The translations under genes were made by a program, and so were the position numbers. 48,057 nucleotides of DNA, taken from the NCBI GenBank assembly GCA_024742305.1, contig JANSYQ010000006.1, positions 129,240 through 177,296 on the forward strand. The letters run 5' to 3'. A model generated the notes under the pieces. It worked only from the letters and a program-made list of their open reading frames with translations. It was not told where the DNA came from and ran no database searches. Origin of the DNA: a bacterium. GTDB lineage: Bacteria; Bacteroidota; Bacteroidia; Flavobacteriales_D; Crocinitomicaceae. Below, piece after piece: positions 33,161 through 41,094 of this stretch (the first letter of the stretch is position 1; every line of letters starts with the position of its first letter).

Positions 33161-33345
33161 ACCGCAAGGGCGCAAGAGGTGCAAATTGCAGTGCTGTGTT
33201 TGCCTGGGTGGAGCGCACTAGATTGCGACTGTGTCACAATCAATACTTAATTTATCTTTGATTGAATATGTTCAGTGCATCTTGACGAAGTCGAGATCAA
33301 TACCAAATGGCAAATCTTTGCGCCCCTTGCGCCTTTGCGTTGAAT
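33161..33345. repeat. Palindromic dispersed element, copy A
   Basis: A noncoding element of about 185 bp between the epimerase and DUF2061 genes. It begins ACCGCAAGGGCGCAAGAGG and ends with CGCCTTTGCGTTGAA, so its ends are degenerate inverted repeats. Inside lies the hairpin GATTGCGAC-TGT-GTCACAATC (33221-33241). A second copy with matching left end, hairpin and right end lies at 42882-43005. It has no reading frame and resembles a REP/MITE-like intergenic family. Confidence 0.65.
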
Positions 33346-33382
33346 ACTCCCTAAGTCCATACTGTATAACAAGTGGAAAATG

Positions 33383-33390
33383 TATCTTTG
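33383..33390 (+). promoter_or_regulatory. Candidate -7 box for the PAPS operon
   Basis: TATCTTTG, a perfect TAnnTTTG, lies 16 nt before the ATG at 33407. The best -33 candidate is CTG with an 18-nt spacer. It would give a leader of only about 12 nt. Confidence 0.5.
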
Positions 33391-33406
33391 TTAGCATTGA
33401 ATTCTT

Positions 33407-33643
33407 ATGGACGCATCAAAAAAAAGACACTTAGCGAAGACAATTACTTGGCGCATCATCGCTTCAGTAACTACCTTCATTTTGGCATTTCTGTTCTTCA
33501 AGGACGATCAACATGCTGTAACCAAAGCGTCCGGTGTTGCCATTGCCGAAGCAGCAATTAAAATGGTCCTCTACTATTTTCACGAGCGCGCTTGGTACAA
33601 ATCAAATTTTGGGCTGGATAAATCGAAACGAAATAGTCAATGA
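33407..33643 (+). CDS. DUF2061 small membrane protein
   Basis: A 78-residue protein with the DUF2061 signature: KTITWRIIASVTTFILAF near residues 11-28, then AIAEAAIKMVLYYFHERAWY near 45-64, giving two hydrophobic helices. Members are often encoded beside cysC/cysD/cysN in Bacteroidota and other phyla, but the function is unknown. It leads the PAPS operon and overlaps cysC by 4 nt (ATGA), so a role linked to sulfate activation is a reasonable inference. Confidence 0.88.
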   Translation: MDASKKRHLAKTITWRIIASVTTFILAFLFFKDDQHAVTKASGVAIAEAAIKMVLYYFHERAWYKSNFGLDKSKRNSQ

Positions 33644-34239
33644 GTCCTTATATCATACGTCAAAAATTTGAGCTGTCTAAAAAAGACAGGCAATCGCTCA
33701 AGAAACACGCTTCGTTCTTGATTTGGTTTACTGGCCTATCAGGTTCTGGAAAATCTACTTTGGCAAATGCCGTAGAAGTTCGATTGCATGAGTTAGGAGT
33801 TCATACCTACCCATTGGATGGTGACAATATTCGTGATGGCATCAATAAAAACTTGAAGTTTTCTCCGGAAGATCGTGACGAAAACATTCGTCGTGTAGCG
33901 GAAATTAGTAAACTTTTTGTCGATGCCGGACTCGTGGTTCTAGGATCCTTCATCTCACCTTTCGCAAAAAGTCGGGAAGAAATTAAAGAGATTGTCGGTG
34001 CTGAAAACTTTGTAGAAGTCTTCTTGAATACCTCTTTGGAAGAATGCGAACGACGAGACGTGAAAGGACTCTACAAAAAGGCACGAAATGGAGAGATCCC
34101 ATCGTTTACTGGGATTTCATCGCCCTATGAAGCCCCCGAAAATCCGGATGTGGTAATCAAAACGGAAGAATTGACCGTAGACGAAGCAGCTGATAAAGTA
34201 ATGGCGTATATTTCAACGAAATTGGCACTCAATGAATAA
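33640..34239 (+). CDS. cysC: Adenylylsulfate kinase
   Basis: Phosphorylates APS to PAPS. The 199-residue protein has the P-loop GLSGSGKST near residues 32-40, LDGDNIRDGINKNLKFSPEDRDENIRR (APS binding), FISPFAKSREE with the family Ser, and CERRDVKGLYKKARNGEI. It is a stand-alone CysC, not fused to CysN. It overlaps cysD by 8 nt. Confidence 0.96.
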   Translation: MSPYIIRQKFELSKKDRQSLKKHASFLIWFTGLSGSGKSTLANAVEVRLHELGVHTYPLDGDNIRDGINKNLKFSPEDRDENIRRVAEISKLFVDAGLVVLGSFISPFAKSREEIKEIVGAENFVEVFLNTSLEECERRDVKGLYKKARNGEIPSFTGISSPYEAPENPDVVIKTEELTVDEAADKVMAYISTKLALNE

Positions 34240-35137
34240 GTACTATTTGGATCATCTCGAAGAATTGGAATCTGAAGCGATTTTCGTTTTGAGAGAAGTA
34301 GCGGCTAATTTTCAAAATCCCGTAATTTTATTCTCAGGCGGAAAAGACTCCATCGTGGTAACACATTTGGCAAAAAAGGCGTTTTACCCTGCGAAAATTC
34401 CGTTCTCTCTGTTGCATGTAGATACGGGACATAATTTTCCCGAAACCATTGATTTCCGCGATAAACTAGTAGAGTCCTTAGGAGTGTATTTGCTTGTTGG
34501 GTCCGTTCAGAAATCCATCGATGATGGACGTGTAGCCGAAGAACGCGGAAAAAATGCCACAAGAAACTCATTGCAAATCACCACTTTGCTTGATACCATA
34601 GAAGAGGAGCGCATTGATTGCGCCATTGGAGGTGCACGCCGAGATGAAGAAAAGGCGCGGGCAAAAGAACGATTCTTTTCCCATCGAGATGATTTCGGTC
34701 AATGGGACCCAAAAAATCAACGCCCAGAATTGTGGAACTTATTCAACGCAAAACATTTCGAAGGAGAACATTTCCGCGTATTCCCTATTTCCAATTGGAC
34801 AGAAATGGACGTTTGGGGGTACATTCTTCGGGAAAATATTGCCATTCCTTCACTGTACTACGCACATGAAAGACGTGTGTTGTGGCGCAATAATTCATGG
34901 ATTCCGGAATCAGAGCATTTACAAATTGACGAAAACGAAGAAATCGTCACGAAAAAAATTCGCTTTCGAACCTTGGGAGATATTACCATTACAGGAGGAA
35001 TTGAATCCGATGCAGATACTTTGGAAAAAATTGTAGCGGAAGTAGCGGCCATGCGAGAAACAGAACGTGGAAATCGTGCGGATGATAAACGCTCCGAAAG
35101 TGCCATGGAGGACAGAAAACGACAAGGATATTTCTAA
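34232..35137 (+). CDS. cysD: Sulfate adenylyltransferase small subunit
   Basis: The catalytic ATP-pyrophosphatase half of ATP sulfurylase, which forms APS from ATP and sulfate. The 301-residue protein has the PP-loop FSGGKDSIVV near residues 34-43, LLHVDTGHNFPET, AIGGARRDEEKARAKER and the C-terminal ERGNRADDKRSESAMEDRKRQGYF region (key parts RxxD and QGYF). It needs CysN, encoded two genes downstream, as its GTPase partner. Confidence 0.96.
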   Translation: MNKYYLDHLEELESEAIFVLREVAANFQNPVILFSGGKDSIVVTHLAKKAFYPAKIPFSLLHVDTGHNFPETIDFRDKLVESLGVYLLVGSVQKSIDDGRVAEERGKNATRNSLQITTLLDTIEEERIDCAIGGARRDEEKARAKERFFSHRDDFGQWDPKNQRPELWNLFNAKHFEGEHFRVFPISNWTEMDVWGYILRENIAIPSLYYAHERRVLWRNNSWIPESEHLQIDENEEIVTKKIRFRTLGDITITGGIESDADTLEKIVAEVAAMRETERGNRADDKRSESAMEDRKRQGYF

Positions 35138-35161
35138 TTTGATTTTACTGAATAGAATCGT

Positions 35162-35818
35162 ATGAGTTTCTTTCACCTTATTTTATATCTATTCTGCTCG
35201 CTATTAGTTTGCACACTTGGATCGTCATCAACTTTCTTAAACCAAGCAACAAGCGCAAGTCAATCTGTTCGTACTCCCCTCCATCATGAGTCCAATACAG
35301 ACCACGTCATTGATAGTTGCAGTACAGACAGTTTCATATGTATTTTGGAAGCTATTCCAAGTGAAAGAAACAACAAGTGTCGAGTCACAATTAAAAAAAA
35401 CAACCGTTCGGCTATAGCTGAAAAAGAATTAATTCTTGATGTTCCAATCGATCGATCTTCAATAAATTACTGTACCCAAGAGTATGCCGTAATTGGATTT
35501 GCTTGCGGTGGACCTTGCAGTAGCCGCATTTTCATCTTTAGTGACAAAAGAGAGCCTACTCAACTTAGTTACTGTAGAAGGGTCAAAAACAACGATAACC
35601 TTGTAACGCACATCCAAAATGAAGAGTTTGATGATTTAATCATCCATAATCTAAAGAATGGTAAGGAGTTAATTGTAAACAATCCGGACATTGATTGGAT
35701 GCAATATGGGCAAATGGACACCTTAGTTTTCTCCAATGACTCTTTGTACATGGAATATTTAAATGAGAACGGTGGAACGACCAAGAAAACGATTTCTATC
35801 AGTGAAATATTGAATTAG
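35162..35818 (+). CDS. Unknown exported protein inserted between cysD and cysN
   Basis: I do not recognise this 218-residue protein. It has a hydrophobic start (LILYLFCSLLVCTLGSSST) that could be a signal peptide or lipoprotein-like leader, and several cysteines (DSCSTDSFICILE, FACGGPCSSRIFIF, SYCRR). The C-terminus is beta-prone (KELIVNNPDIDW, DTLVFSNDSLYMEYL). The GGPC segment recalls small periplasmic proteins of unknown role. The coding sequence looks more AT-rich than the neighbouring cys genes. It lies in the same direction with 24 nt to cysD and 50 nt to cysN, breaking the usual cysD-cysN pairing. Confidence 0.7.
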   Translation: MSFFHLILYLFCSLLVCTLGSSSTFLNQATSASQSVRTPLHHESNTDHVIDSCSTDSFICILEAIPSERNNKCRVTIKKNNRSAIAEKELILDVPIDRSSINYCTQEYAVIGFACGGPCSSRIFIFSDKREPTQLSYCRRVKNNDNLVTHIQNEEFDDLIIHNLKNGKELIVNNPDIDWMQYGQMDTLVFSNDSLYMEYLNENGGTTKKTISISEILN

Positions 35819-35868
35819 CTCATTTCTTTAGTAAGATTTTGAGAAAACTTTAAAACTTTCAAATCAGC

Positions 35869-37125
35869 ATGACAACACAAACGAGTCAATTATTACGATT
35901 TACCACCGCAGGCAGTGTGGATGACGGAAAAAGTACGCTTATCGGTCGTTTGTTGTACGATTCCAAGTCCATTTTTGAGGATCAGCTAGATGCGATTGAG
36001 AAAACCAGTCAGCGCAAAGGACACGATGGAGTTGATTTGGCATTGTTCACAGATGGACTTCGAGACGAACGAGAGCAGGGAATTACCATTGATGTTGCGT
36101 ATCGCTATTTCTCCACACCGAAGCGAAAATTCATCATCGCCGACACTCCGGGTCACATCCAATATACGCGAAATATGGTGACGGGAGCGTCTACCGCTAA
36201 TGCAGCGATCATCCTCATTGACGCTAGAAACGGCGTTGTTGAGCAAACGAAAAGACATTCCTACATCGCTTCACTGTTGCAAATCTCTCATGTTATCGTC
36301 TGTGTAAACAAAATGGATTTGGTGGATTGGAGTGAAGATCGTTTCAACGAAATTGTATCGGAGTACGAAGCCGTGGCCTCTAAAATGTTGGTCAAAGACG
36401 TACATTACATTCCCATCAGCGCATTGAAAGGCGATAACGTTGTGAATCGTTCTGAAAACATGAATTGGTATATGGGCGCACCACTACTCCACTCCTTAGA
36501 AACCTTGCATATTAGCAGCGATATCAATAAGGTAGATGCACGATTTGCCGTTCAAACGGTGATCCGTCCGCAAAGTGAAGAGCATCGAGATTTCCGCGGA
36601 TACGCCGGTCGCGTGGCCAGTGGTATTTTCCGCCCGGGCGATGACGTTGTGGTACTTCCTTCCGGATTTCAATCCAAAATTTCGCGCATTGATTTCGACA
36701 CGAAAGAACTGAACGAAGCCTTCGCTCCTATGTCGGTTATTCTATCACTAGACTCTGATATTGATGTCAGTCGTGGCGACATGATAGTGAAAGCGAACAA
36801 TCAACCCGAACCCGAACAAGATGTAGAGGCGATGATCTGCTGGTTGAATAACAAAGCGGCTCGTCCAAGAACAAAATTCAGTATCCTTCATACGACCAAC
36901 GAGCAGAAAGCGATGATTCGCGAAGTCGTTTACAAAATGAACATCGACACGCTGGAGCGCAATATGGACGACAAAGAAATTGGCATGAACGACATTTGTC
37001 GTGTAAAAATTCGAACGACTCAACCCTTAATGATAGATTCGTACCGCGAAAACAGAACCACCGGAAGTTTCATTTTAATTGACGACGCAACCAACGAAAC
37101 TGTCGCGGCTGGAATGATCTTATAA
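35869..37125 (+). CDS. cysN: Sulfate adenylyltransferase large (GTPase) subunit
   Basis: EF-Tu-like GTPase that drives APS formation by CysD. The 418-residue product has GSVDDGKSTLIGRLL (G1, near residues 15-29), EQGITIDVAYRYF (G2 and the CysN-specific part), ADTPGHIQYTRNM (G3) and CVNKMDLVDW (G4), followed by two beta-barrel domains. There is no C-terminal CysC domain, consistent with the separate cysC. It starts 50 nt after the unknown gene and 14 nt before cysQ. Confidence 0.96.
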   Translation: MTTQTSQLLRFTTAGSVDDGKSTLIGRLLYDSKSIFEDQLDAIEKTSQRKGHDGVDLALFTDGLRDEREQGITIDVAYRYFSTPKRKFIIADTPGHIQYTRNMVTGASTANAAIILIDARNGVVEQTKRHSYIASLLQISHVIVCVNKMDLVDWSEDRFNEIVSEYEAVASKMLVKDVHYIPISALKGDNVVNRSENMNWYMGAPLLHSLETLHISSDINKVDARFAVQTVIRPQSEEHRDFRGYAGRVASGIFRPGDDVVVLPSGFQSKISRIDFDTKELNEAFAPMSVILSLDSDIDVSRGDMIVKANNQPEPEQDVEAMICWLNNKAARPRTKFSILHTTNEQKAMIREVVYKMNIDTLERNMDDKEIGMNDICRVKIRTTQPLMIDSYRENRTTGSFILIDDATNETVAAGMIL

Positions 37126-37139
37126 TCCTATCAAACTAC

Positions 37140-37937
37140 ATGGAGAAATTACTGGAAACTGCCATTAAAGCAGCAATTGATGCAGGAATCCGCATCATGG
37201 AAATATATGACACCGATGATTTTGGAGTCGATTTTAAATCGGACAATACACCTTTAACGCGTGCAGACATTGCTTCGCACAACATCATCATGTCGTACTT
37301 GAAGGACACAAAAATTCCCGTTTTGTCTGAAGAAGGCAGGTCAATTCCGTACGAAGAACGCAAAAACTGGAACCGCCTATGGATTGTTGACCCAATTGAT
37401 GGGACAAAAGAATTCATTAAACGTAACGGAGAATTTACCGTAAACATCGCTTTGATTGAGAATCAGCGTCCGATAGCCGGAGTTGTTTTGGTTCCTGCCT
37501 TAGGTGAACTGTACTTCTCCTCTACTGAAGTTGGATCCTTCAAAACAATGAATCTTGCTAAGAATCGCTCGCTTCAAGAACGAATCTCTGACGCAGAATT
37601 ATTACCACTTGCTGCAAGCGGTCGCCCATATACGGTTGTTGCCAGTCGATCTCACTTGACTGGAGAAACTGCAGAATTTATCCAAACATTGGAAGAAAAA
37701 CACGGAGAAGTGGCAACACTCTCGAAGGGAAGCTCATTGAAGTTATGCATGGTGGCAGAAGGCTCGGCCGATGCTTACCCACGATTTGCTCCAACCATGG
37801 AGTGGGATACCGCCGCGGGACAGGCAATTTGCAATCATTCAGGATGCACGGTTATTAACTGGGACACCAAACAACCGCTGTTGTACAATCGAGCGGAATT
37901 GTTGAATCCCTGGTTTTTGGTGGAAAGAGAAAAATAG
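37140..37937 (+). CDS. cysQ: 3'(2'),5'-bisphosphate nucleotidase
   Basis: Magnesium-dependent phosphatase that removes the toxic by-product PAP formed whenever PAPS is used. The 265-residue protein has the inositol-monophosphatase-family motifs DPIDGTKEFIKRNGEF near residues 83-98, GEFTVNIALIE, and WDTAAGQAI near 223-231, with VLSEEGR as the first metal ligand region. It ends the PAPS operon. Confidence 0.95.
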   Translation: MEKLLETAIKAAIDAGIRIMEIYDTDDFGVDFKSDNTPLTRADIASHNIIMSYLKDTKIPVLSEEGRSIPYEERKNWNRLWIVDPIDGTKEFIKRNGEFTVNIALIENQRPIAGVVLVPALGELYFSSTEVGSFKTMNLAKNRSLQERISDAELLPLAASGRPYTVVASRSHLTGETAEFIQTLEEKHGEVATLSKGSSLKLCMVAEGSADAYPRFAPTMEWDTAAGQAICNHSGCTVINWDTKQPLLYNRAELLNPWFLVEREK

Positions 37938-37955
37938 ACGCCAGATCGCTTCGCT

Positions 37956-38038
37956 TCTAGACATTAGACATGTAAGCACCATGATTCTAACAAGAAAATA
38001 AATCTAGTGTCTAGTATCTAGCTGTCTAGTGTCTGAAA
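37956..38038. repeat. TCTAGTGTCTAG-type intergenic inverted/direct repeat
   Basis: The gap between cysQ and the next gene holds TTCTAGACATTAGAC (37955-37969), and on the other side TCTAGTGTCTAG (38003-38014) and TCTAGTGTCT (38025-38034), which are direct repeats of each other and near-complementary to the first. It could fold as a hairpin and end the cysQ transcript. A related sequence (GTCTAATGTCT...TATCTAGTG) occurs at 47710-47732. Confidence 0.6.
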
Positions 38039-38064
38039 TAATCTCCTATTCTCTGTTAAAACCA

Positions 38065-38095
38065 TTGCAAACAAATTAAGATAGCCGTATTTTTG
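38065..38095 (+). promoter_or_regulatory. Promoter of the outer-membrane protein/waaA pair
   Basis: TTG (38065-38067), a 20-nt spacer and TATTTTTG (38088-38095) fit the Bacteroidota consensus perfectly. Only 7 nt separate the box from the ATG at 38103, so the mRNA would be leaderless or nearly so. Confidence 0.75.
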
Positions 38096-38102
38096 CCGTT
38101 AC

Positions 38103-38870
38103 ATGAAGAACGTATTCATTGCTATACTATTTGTCCTATCGTTAGGATTTTCCGCAAATGCGCAGTTGAACTTTCAGGATTCTGCCATCGCGATGCCGTG
38201 GGTTTCCATTCAGTATGGATTCAATTTAACCGGAGCTGATTTAGCACAGCGCCACGGTCACTTCAACCACATTGGTTTCTTTGCAGGATACAAAACCGAA
38301 AGAAACTGGGTGTACGGTGTTGATGGAAGCTTTATGTTCGGAAATGACGTTACTCCGAATACAGCTACGATGTTTGCGCATCTTGCAGACGACAAAGGGT
38401 TCATTACCGATCAAAACGGCGATCAGGCAGTAGTAGTAACCGCTTCGCGTGGGATGAACGTAAATGGAAACGTTGGAAAAGTGATTCCTATTTTTAACTC
38501 CAATCCTAACTCGGGACTTTACGCTAGTGTTGGATTTGGATGGATCGCACACAAAATCCGTGTGGAAACGCAAGATCATGTTGTTCCCGTAATTGAATTG
38601 GATTACCGTAAAGGATACGATCGCTTGGTACAAGGATTCACCACGAACCAATTTATTGGTTATGCGTTCATGTCCAACCAAAGCTTTTTGAAATTCTACG
38701 GTGGAGTTTACATTCAGGAAGGTTTAACGTATGAACGACGTACGGTTTTCTTTGATGAACCAGAGTACGAAGTTCCAACGGATGCTCGTTTGGACCTTCA
38801 ATTCGGATTGCGCCTCGGATGGATGATTCCGATTTATCCGCGTCAACCACAGGATTTTTATTTCGACTGA
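38103..38870 (+). CDS. Predicted outer-membrane beta-barrel protein
   Basis: A 255-residue exported protein with signal peptide MKNVFIAILFVLSLGFSANAQ. Alternating hydrophobic/aromatic strands (WVSIQYGFNLTG, HIGFFAGYKTERNWVYGVDGSF, GLYASVGFGWIAHKI, FLKFYGGVYIQEGL and LDLQFGLRLGWMIPIY) suggest an 8- to 10-strand barrel. There is no specific family that I can name with confidence. It overlaps waaA by 1 nt (TGATG), so both are made from one transcript, which hints at an envelope role. Confidence 0.75.
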   Translation: MKNVFIAILFVLSLGFSANAQLNFQDSAIAMPWVSIQYGFNLTGADLAQRHGHFNHIGFFAGYKTERNWVYGVDGSFMFGNDVTPNTATMFAHLADDKGFITDQNGDQAVVVTASRGMNVNGNVGKVIPIFNSNPNSGLYASVGFGWIAHKIRVETQDHVVPVIELDYRKGYDRLVQGFTTNQFIGYAFMSNQSFLKFYGGVYIQEGLTYERRTVFFDEPEYEVPTDARLDLQFGLRLGWMIPIYPRQPQDFYFD

Positions 38871-40078
38871 TGCATTTCTTGTACAATATTGGCATTCTCT
38901 TTTTAGGGATCGGCGTTCGCGTGCATGGACTGTTCAATCCAAAGTCCAAACTTTGGGTAGAGGGCAGAAAAGGATGGCGTTCGAAATTACCTGATACGGA
39001 AAATCGCGAAGTTATTTGGTTTCATTGTGCTTCTCTTGGTGAGTTTGATCAAGGACTTCCTTTGATGCGCAAATTCCGAACCGAACATCCTGACGCTTAC
39101 ATTTTGGTAACTTTCTTCTCACCTTCGGGAATGAAGCATTATCACAAGAGGAAACATCCGGCAGATCATGTCTGTTATTTGCCTCTGGATACGCCAAGTA
39201 ATGCACGCAGGATGATGCAACATTTCAAGCCGAAATATTTCTGTTTGATTAAGTACGAGTTTTGGTCGAACCATATCATGGAAGCAAAACGCATTGGAGC
39301 GAAAGTGTACAACGTAAGCGGACTGTTTCGAAAGGATCATCGTTTTTTCAAATGGTACGGTGGATTTTTCAGGCACACTTTACTGCAGTTCGATTGGTTC
39401 TTTGTGCAAAATGAGGAATCCGTTGAGTTGCTTAACTCCATTGATATCAATAATGTATCCATTGTGGGGGATAGTCGCTACGATAAAGTCTACGAAACCA
39501 AAATTTCGCATACTCCGGATCAAAGAATTGCCGAGTTCTGCGGAGAAGATCGTGTATTCATCGTTGGAAGTTGTTGGCCCAAAGACGAAGATATTTTGCT
39601 TCCGGTAATCAACAAGATGAAATGCAAAGTTATTATCGCGCCGCACAACGTAGATGAAAAATCAGTGCAAGGGATTACTAAATCATTGCGTCGACCGCAT
39701 GCGCGCTACACCAATGGAAACTTCAAATCCAACGCTGAAATTTTGGTTTTGGATACCATTGGACACCTTTCTAGTGCTTACTCATTTGGTGCCTTGGCGT
39801 ACGTCGGTGGAGGCTTTAGCGGAAACCTACACAACATTTTGGAACCTGCAGTTTTCGGAATGGGGGTAATTATAGGCCCAAATTATAGTCGATTCCCCGA
39901 AGCTTCGTCATTTATTAAGTCGGGCTTTGCCTTTGATGTCTCCACTTCCGAAGAGTTAAAACACCGTATTGATTATGTGTTAGAGAACAAAGAATACATC
40001 GACGAAAAAGCGGAATCTTTTGTGGATGAAAACCGCGGAGCTAGTCAGAAGATGTATGATTTGATTATTGCGGGGTAG
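38870..40078 (+). CDS. waaA: 3-deoxy-D-manno-octulosonic acid (Kdo) transferase
   Basis: Adds Kdo to lipid A precursor at the inner membrane. With the ATG at 38870 the protein has 402 residues, close to the usual size. An N-terminal membrane anchor (FLYNIGILFLGIGV) precedes the GT30 domain with HCASLGEFDQG (catalytic Glu) near residue 57, LIKYEFWSN near 118, VGGGFSGNLHNILEPAVFG and GPNYSRFPEA. A longer start inside the upstream barrel gene is rejected. It is the only glycosyltransferase visible in the window. Confidence 0.95.
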   Translation: MHFLYNIGILFLGIGVRVHGLFNPKSKLWVEGRKGWRSKLPDTENREVIWFHCASLGEFDQGLPLMRKFRTEHPDAYILVTFFSPSGMKHYHKRKHPADHVCYLPLDTPSNARRMMQHFKPKYFCLIKYEFWSNHIMEAKRIGAKVYNVSGLFRKDHRFFKWYGGFFRHTLLQFDWFFVQNEESVELLNSIDINNVSIVGDSRYDKVYETKISHTPDQRIAEFCGEDRVFIVGSCWPKDEDILLPVINKMKCKVIIAPHNVDEKSVQGITKSLRRPHARYTNGNFKSNAEILVLDTIGHLSSAYSFGALAYVGGGFSGNLHNILEPAVFGMGVIIGPNYSRFPEASSFIKSGFAFDVSTSEELKHRIDYVLENKEYIDEKAESFVDENRGASQKMYDLIIAG

Positions 40079-40085
40079 GGTGCGT

Positions 40086-40164
40086 GAAAAAGTGAAAGGC
40101 GAAAAGTAAAAAGAAGGACACTATTCACCTGTGACTTCTTACTTTTCACTTCTGACTTCTTACT
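40086..40164. repeat. Hairpin repeat between convergent waaA and oxyR
   Basis: An imperfect inverted repeat: GAAAAAGTGAAAGGCGAAAAG... (40086-40116) against CTTCTTACTTTTCACTTCTG... (40134-40164). The right arm contains a direct repeat of GACTTCTTACT (40133-40143 and 40154-40164). It probably serves as a bidirectional terminator and belongs to a repeat type common in Bacteroidota intergenic DNA. Confidence 0.6.
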
Positions 40165-40173
40165 CTTATTAGA

Positions 40174-41094
40174 TCAATCCCAATTCAACAACTTCAAATT
40201 CTTGATTTCCTTCTGTCCGTATTTCAGTTGCACGGTTCGAATTAAGCGTTCGATGGCATGCCATTTCGGGGTGCGATTGGAGCAAACGGCGATGATTTCT
40301 CGGGCGGGATTTTCATGCAAATCATCTGATTCGATGCGATTGAGTCCCTTTATTTGAAGGGAGGTGGCATAGTGCTCCGGAATGAGCGTGTATCCTCCGT
40401 GAAGATCGACCATTTTGACGAGCAATTCGATATTCCCGCCTTCGTAGTTCCAACCTTGATCGCTGTTGGGCTCTAACTCACAAAAATGAATCATTTGCGT
40501 ACGGAGACAATTTCCTTTGCTCAGCAACCATGGATGTTCTTTCTCCAGCTCAGAAGAGAGAATTACGCGCTCTTCTATTTGCGGAGTGTAGGCGAAAATT
40601 TCCTCGTGATAGAGAATATTCGTTCGCCACTTCGGGTGCTGAACCGGACCCGCCAAAATTCCCATATCGATGCTTTTCTCCTCAAGAGCGACCAAAATCT
40701 CTTCGGTTTTCATCTCCTCTATTGTCAATTCGATATCGCAGAGTTCCTCCTTCCACTTATCAAACAAATCGGGCAGTAAGTATCCGGCAATAGTGGGAAT
40801 TACAGCAATTCGTAACTGTTCTCTGAAAGTTCCCTCCTGTTGTTTGGTCAAGGCCTCAACACGATTGTACTCTGAAATGACATCGCGCAAAATGGGCAAT
40901 AGCTTCGATCCGTAATGCGTCAATTCCAAAGGCGATCTGGAACGATCAAAAATCTTGTTCCCCAACGTTTCTTCCGCCTTCTTAATTTGCATGGAAAGTG
41001 TAGGCTGGGTAACGAAACAACGTTCGCTGGCACGTTGAAACTGACGCTCTTCTGCAACGGTAACGATGTATTGAATTTGCTGGATGGAAATCAT
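40174..41094 (-). CDS. oxyR: Hydrogen-peroxide-sensing LysR-type regulator OxyR
   Basis: LysR-family activator. The 306-residue protein (ATG at 41094) has the HTH region MISIQQIQYIVTVAEERQF...VTQPTLSMQIKKAE in residues 1-41 and a type 2 periplasmic-binding-like sensor domain. Cys196 (KGNCLRTQ) and Cys205 (IHFCELE) are nine residues apart, exactly as the redox cysteines C199 and C208 of E. coli OxyR, so disulfide sensing is expected. It diverges from a 2-Cys peroxiredoxin gene, the classical target. A longer reading to 41268 would cross the shared promoter and the peroxiredoxin gene start and is rejected. Confidence 0.94.
   Translation of the reverse strand: MISIQQIQYIVTVAEERQFQRASERCFVTQPTLSMQIKKAEETLGNKIFDRSRSPLELTHYGSKLLPILRDVISEYNRVEALTKQQEGTFREQLRIAVIPTIAGYLLPDLFDKWKEELCDIELTIEEMKTEEILVALEEKSIDMGILAGPVQHPKWRTNILYHEEIFAYTPQIEERVILSSELEKEHPWLLSKGNCLRTQMIHFCELEPNSDQGWNYEGGNIELLVKMVDLHGGYTLIPEHYATSLQIKGLNRIESDDLHENPAREIIAVCSNRTPKWHAIERLIRTVQLKYGQKEIKNLKLLNWD

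Noticed and set aside
33161-33345. Insertion sequence
   Set aside because: Too short, no transposase frame and no clear target-site duplication; treated as a nonautonomous palindromic repeat.
38819-38869. Longer WaaA start inside the upstream barrel gene
   Set aside because: The ATG at 38870 makes the typical TGATG coupling and the expected N-terminal anchor.
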